Part shown: positions 6,898 through 10,230 of the stretch, piece by piece
How the letters are laid out: every line of letters begins with the position of its first letter
Numbering within the stretch: position 1 is the stretch's first letter
Assembly: GCA_937875395.1 (NCBI GenBank)
Contig: CALNCU010000062.1
Coordinates: 1 to 10,230, forward strand
DNA from: an uncultured Armatimonadota bacterium
GTDB lineage: Bacteria > Armatimonadota > UBA5829 > DTJY01
Direction: 5' to 3'
DNA length: 10,230 nt
The notes under the pieces: model-generated
Database searches by the model: none
What the model was told of the DNA's origin: nothing
What the model saw: only the letters and a program-made list of their open reading frames with translations
Translations under genes and position numbers: made by a program

Positions 6898-8094
6898 CTA
6901 CCATCTTCCTCCATCATAAATACGATTGCCATCTACATCCACGCGAACCTTTGGTGCATTATTCCTATCCCATTTGCCCCCCTGCTTCCACCATGTCCGC
7001 CACTTGTTCAGGTAACCTTCAGGGTCTTTTTTGAATATATCAACAGTCGGCCCCCACTCATGCTTTCCTGTGATATCGGCAAGCGCCATTATGGCGCAAT
7101 ATTGAATATCGCTATCCTCATCCCATAATTCATTTGCCAATGCCGGTATACTATCCGGATTTCCCATAATCCTAAGTGCGTAAATTGCTTCTCTGCGAAC
7201 ACCTACACTTGATGCAGAGAGGAGAGGTACAACACCTGATGCAAGTGACGGTGTGCCTAATGAACCAAGTGCTGACAATATGCCCATATATTGCGCATGC
7301 AGATTAACATTGTCAGGAGGGTCCAGAAGAAAATCTACAACATTTGGAAATGCACGCTTATCCTTGAATGCCAGCAGCCCCCATAATCCGTATGATGATA
7401 TTCTCACGTTCCCGTCTGTAGAAAGCTTGTAAAGCGCCTCTACAGCCTGCTTTTTCAACCTTAACTGAATACATTCTCCAGTACAGGCTTCCAGCACCTT
7501 GTCCGATGCATCCGCTCTGAGTGATTTCACCATGTACTTGCCTATCATCTCTATGGGTGTGCCGTCTGCAGGCAGGGGATCAATTCCGTTTGCTGTCGGC
7601 AGGAACGGATGGTATAAGTTAAATGGCCTGCTCTCCGAATCAAGAAAGAATATTCCATGGTCGCCAACATGTAACATCTCGAATAGACCCGTGAACTCAT
7701 CGTAATACTGAACCTCTATTGTATCCCCACCGTAGCCGCCCTTCAACGTAGCTAACCTTTTTATTTTTACTGAATATACATCCACTCCATTGAATGTATT
7801 GTGATACGTAATTACCATGCCCTTGTTTAAAGCTGACGGTTGGACGTTTGCCATATCCACGGAGCCTGGATGCATACCGCTTGCATCTCTATCTGTTGTA
7901 AACGTACACTTGCCGACATAACGTGTTGATACAACTGTGCCGTAGACTATGTTGGGCGCAGAATCAGTCATGGCCTGCAAATCCATCGGCAACCCATAAC
8001 ATAGGGATGCCATTGATTTCCCTTGCACAAACAACAGCAAAAGACATGCATATACTGGAAGCAATATAGCAATTTTATAGTTTGATATTTTCAT
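6898..8094 (-). CDS. Secreted HEAT-repeat protein
   Basis: 398 residues from ATG 8094, chosen over ATG 8115 because AAGGAG lies 10 nt before it and it opens directly into a signal peptide (MKISNYKIAILLPVYACLLL.., probable cleavage near GKSMAS). Residues about 36-175 form a beta-rich domain (NIVYGTVVSTRYVGK, YSVKIKRLATLKGGYGGDTI, GDHGIFFLDSE) of the kind seen in exported proteins with a 'GtV......LKG..' pattern. Residues about 212-345 contain HEAT-like helical pairs (QAVEALYKLS, GVRREAIYALRIMGNPDSI, IQYCAIMALADITG) and the end has the KWRTWWKQGGK motif often seen after HEAT repeats. HEAT repeats bind proteins, so a scaffold or binding role outside the membrane is likely; the ligand is unknown. 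It lies 67 bp downstream of the large Ig-like gene with no terminator seen between them, so co-transcription is plausible. Confidence 0.8.
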   Translation of the reverse strand: MKISNYKIAILLPVYACLLLLFVQGKSMASLCYGLPMDLQAMTDSAPNIVYGTVVSTRYVGKCTFTTDRDASGMHPGSVDMANVQPSALNKGMVITYHNTFNGVDVYSVKIKRLATLKGGYGGDTIEVQYYDEFTGLFEMLHVGDHGIFFLDSESRPFNLYHPFLPTANGIDPLPADGTPIEMIGKYMVKSLRADASDKVLEACTGECIQLRLKKQAVEALYKLSTDGNVRISSYGLWGLLAFKDKRAFPNVVDFLLDPPDNVNLHAQYMGILSALGSLGTPSLASGVVPLLSASSVGVRREAIYALRIMGNPDSIPALANELWDEDSDIQYCAIMALADITGKHEWGPTVDIFKKDPEGYLNKWRTWWKQGGKWDRNNAPKVRVDVDGNRIYDGGRW

Positions 8095-8161
8095 TCTTTG
8101 ACATCTCCTTCGCATTAGAGAAAATAAATTACGATCTAATATAATACTCTATTGCATAAAT

Positions 8162-10230
8162 TCATAGATGTCTGCCCTTGCCTCTATACCGCTGTAACGT
8201 ATGCTGTTTAACAAGAACACCAGACCCTTCTGTCGTGCTACCAACATAAATCTGTTGCGTACAATGGTCGACTGCAGTATCTGCTCCCGTGTCATTCGGA
8301 TGACATGGATCAGGATACATAGTACTTGGTATAGCCTGGACCCTAATCGTATCAAACACATCAAGAGGATCATGCAAACCTCCTCCCCAATTACCTAGAT
8401 CCCATGTTTCATTAAACATGTCAGAGATAAATGCTGTTGTAAATTTTTCATTTATCTCGACCTGTGGTGATATCAAACCATTCTTTGTTTTACGTGCCAT
8501 AGCTTCATTTAGTTGATCACGAATTTTATAGTGAATTGTGGTTTCAAAGCCATATCGTAAGCCCAATGTAGTATTGGTATCCCAAGGCTTATCATTATAG
8601 TTCGGATCACCGTTTAGCGCCAATTCTTTTGGTATTCTAACATCAGTCTTATGGGATATTATATCAATATCGTTCCATTTAAACTTAAGTGTTATATCTT
8701 CCTTTGCTGCACTTTTTGCTATCGCAACCAATGTAGCTGTATTATCATTACTCACTGTTATATGATCAACCAAGTTAGATCCTGACCTAAATTTCACTTT
8801 GTCACTGCCAGCTGTTATACTCCAGTCAAATATACCACTTTGGGTACCATGTGCAACTAGAGTTGTCTCTGATGGATAATTTGTTTGCGTCTGTCCGTTA
8901 AATAACCATAAGGGTTCATAAGGCATCTCAACATCAAAGACCGTTACTGTACCTGATCCGCTTGGTAACGGATTCTTCGGAAAAAGCGTATATATGCCAG
9001 TTACTGTAACCTCTCCATAACCATCTGGGGAAGTATACGTAACAGTGGCATCCCCATTCGCATCTGTAATTGCCGTATCAACATTTAATTTTCCTTCCGG
9101 CGTTATGCCGCTCGTTGAAAAGATTATTTCTTGGCTCGGAAATGCTATATCACCTTGTGTTAAATGTGCTGTAATCGTCGATGTCTTACCGTTACGAAAG
9201 ATTCCTGTAGGATTAGCGTTGAGCGTAACAGCACATGGAGGACAAAATGCGCATGCGCTTTCAAGTGCCCATCTGTTTTTATGATCTCTATAATCCATAC
9301 AATGGCTATCGCACACCTCCAATACGGCAGTAAAATTGCCAGGTAGCCAAGATCTATCTACACAAAGGGATTTACTATGCGTACCAGGAGAGATATCAAT
9401 ATTTCCCAGCGAGGCTACATGAGTAGTGCCATTTTTGTAGATTATTATACTACCTGAACTTGCATTTACGTTATCGTTAATAGAATAATTGATTGTGTAG
9501 TTATAACCATTACTATCTAGTCCCTCGTAGTTTGCACTAATTGAAGTGGTAAGATGCTCACTTCTGTAATGCTTTGTCATAACTGTGCTACTGTTTGGTG
9601 CGGTACCTGAGGCGGTTACATCATAGGTGTAGATACCCTGGGTTTTTGAACTACTCGTAATGCTCCAGTTACCACCGCTTTGTTCCTGAGCTGATGCCGT
9701 TGTACCTACTGATATCTTTGCCAGTGAAAGCGATGAAACTAGGCTATTTACTTGCCCTGAAATACCTGCACTAATATTTACCGTGCCAGTGTTCCCTAGC
9801 AGCAGCAGCCCAGGATCCGGTGTACTGTTAACAACTAGATTATCTACAGTTACCGGCGGCACACCTTCATCCGTTGTGACACTGCCGTTCGCCCAATGAA
9901 CTTCGTATTTCAATGAGTGTGGGCCATTATGTACACTGCTTTCATTTGTAGTATCCCAATTCCATGCCCAGGTGTATGTGCCACCACTGCCAGTTCTGCC
10001 TCCAGCCCCTAAGCTTACCCATTGTTCTACCAGCGAACAGTTGTTATTTACTTTATCCTGCAGATTCTCTTTCGTAAACAAGTATACATCAGGAAGTGCT
10101 CCGCTGCCCGGATCGGTGAAGGTGATCTGGTACCTCGCTTGTATTATACCTGCAGTACCACTTGTTGGTAATGCTCCCATTTGTGGGGCGGTGAGTTCTG
10201 CTTCTCCTCCGTAGGCATAGAGGGTGATGC
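8162..10230 (-). CDS. Large exported multidomain Ig/Big_1-like protein, C-terminal part (5' end outside window)
   Basis: The frame stays open to the right edge; upstream of the Met at 10180 it reads ITLYAYGGEAELTAPQ, so 10180 is not the start. 689 residues are visible. Numbered from Met 10180: beta-sandwich-type stretches at about 15-115 and 120-205; an Ig-like module at 210-310 containing YRDH (297-300) and RWALE; a Big_1/invasin-like domain at about 317-395 (VTLNANPTGIFRNGKTSTIT.., ITDANGDATVTYTSPDG); a WLFNGQ..NYPSE..L domain at about 422-515; and a C-terminal domain (515-672) ending TLQRYRGKGRHL, a style I associate with Armatimonadota exported proteins. Big_1 domains are structural or adhesive in surface proteins, so a surface or extracellular filament-like role is likely. 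Six cysteines fall at 273-316, an unusual cluster absent from the two truncated relatives in this window. No catalytic motif is seen. Confidence 0.8.
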   Translation of the reverse strand, partial: ITLYAYGGEAELTAPQMGALPTSGTAGIIQARYQITFTDPGSGALPDVYLFTKENLQDKVNNNCSLVEQWVSLGAGGRTGSGGTYTWAWNWDTTNESSVHNGPHSLKYEVHWANGSVTTDEGVPPVTVDNLVVNSTPDPGLLLLGNTGTVNISAGISGQVNSLVSSLSLAKISVGTTASAQEQSGGNWSITSSSKTQGIYTYDVTASGTAPNSSTVMTKHYRSEHLTTSISANYEGLDSNGYNYTINYSINDNVNASSGSIIIYKNGTTHVASLGNIDISPGTHSKSLCVDRSWLPGNFTAVLEVCDSHCMDYRDHKNRWALESACAFCPPCAVTLNANPTGIFRNGKTSTITAHLTQGDIAFPSQEIIFSTSGITPEGKLNVDTAITDANGDATVTYTSPDGYGEVTVTGIYTLFPKNPLPSGSGTVTVFDVEMPYEPLWLFNGQTQTNYPSETTLVAHGTQSGIFDWSITAGSDKVKFRSGSNLVDHITVSNDNTATLVAIAKSAAKEDITLKFKWNDIDIISHKTDVRIPKELALNGDPNYNDKPWDTNTTLGLRYGFETTIHYKIRDQLNEAMARKTKNGLISPQVEINEKFTTAFISDMFNETWDLGNWGGGLHDPLDVFDTIRVQAIPSTMYPDPCHPNDTGADTAVDHCTQQIYVGSTTEGSGVLVKQHTLQRYRGKGRHL

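Noticed and set aside
1052..6900. Genome-wide reassignment of TAG as a sense codon
   Set aside because: At least three neighbouring CDSs end in TAG at plausible C termini (4754, 5891, 6898), so TAG acts as a normal stop here.
6522..6932. Minus-strand 136-codon ORF across the intergenic region and copy B
   Set aside because: It crosses the terminator hairpin, overlaps copy B in another frame and has no recognisable protein features.
8149..8373. Alternative C terminus of the large protein in another frame (ending ADIYEFMQ), suggesting a frameshift
   Set aside because: The main frame ends in TLQRYRGKGRHL, which fits the family-style ending I remember, so no frameshift is needed.
1..10230. CRISPR arrays, tRNA or rRNA genes, transposase or integrase genes
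   Set aside because: No regularly spaced direct repeats, no tRNA-like cloverleaf and no mobile-element protein motifs were seen on either strand.

Overview
The window comes from an uncultured-looking, rather AT-rich bacterium. Every gene I can support lies on the minus strand, so the locus reads from 10230 down to 1. Shine-Dalgarno sites, N-terminal signal peptides and Rho-independent terminator hairpins show it is bacterial. The secreted Ig-like proteins, with their 'YRDH..RWA.E' module and a C-terminal end of the type '..LQRYR.KGRH', remind me of large exported proteins from Armatimonadota-type genomes. That taxonomic guess rests on memory of protein style and is weak. All the products look exported; there is no housekeeping, phage or classical transposon gene.

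In transcription order: (1) the C-terminal 689 residues of a large multidomain beta-sandwich (Ig/Big_1-like) exported protein, running off the right edge (8162-10230); (2) a secreted HEAT-repeat protein (6898-8094), followed by a 203-bp intergenic stretch holding a small inverted-repeat element and a terminator-like hairpin; (3) a 5'-truncated Ig/Big_1 protein (5891-6694), then a secreted caspase/gingipain-like (clan CD type) cysteine peptidase homologue (4754-5872) and a secreted PepSY-domain protein (3464-4660); (4) a second terminator-like hairpin and a second 5'-truncated Ig-like ORF (2303-3316), then a secreted helical protein of unknown function (1137-2291) and a secreted Amidase_6-type cysteine hydrolase (83-1147) broken by an in-frame TAG.

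The most unusual structure is a duplicated leader. Both truncated Ig ORFs begin with the same ~163-bp DNA segment (3207-3369 and 6531-6694; 5 substitutions and one 1-nt indel, the first 89 bp identical). It carries a hairpin with a Shine-Dalgarno-like GGGAG in one arm and an ATG exactly 10 nt later, then codes for the conserved YRDH module. Homology stops abruptly after the residues 'ESGA', and unrelated 3' coding sequence follows in each copy. A diverged third YRDH module sits inside the large upstream protein. The layout looks like orphan cassettes (constant 5' segment plus variable 3' end plus a downstream secreted enzyme), reminiscent of displaced tip modules in polymorphic secreted proteins. 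The sequence shows the layout; that interpretation is inference.
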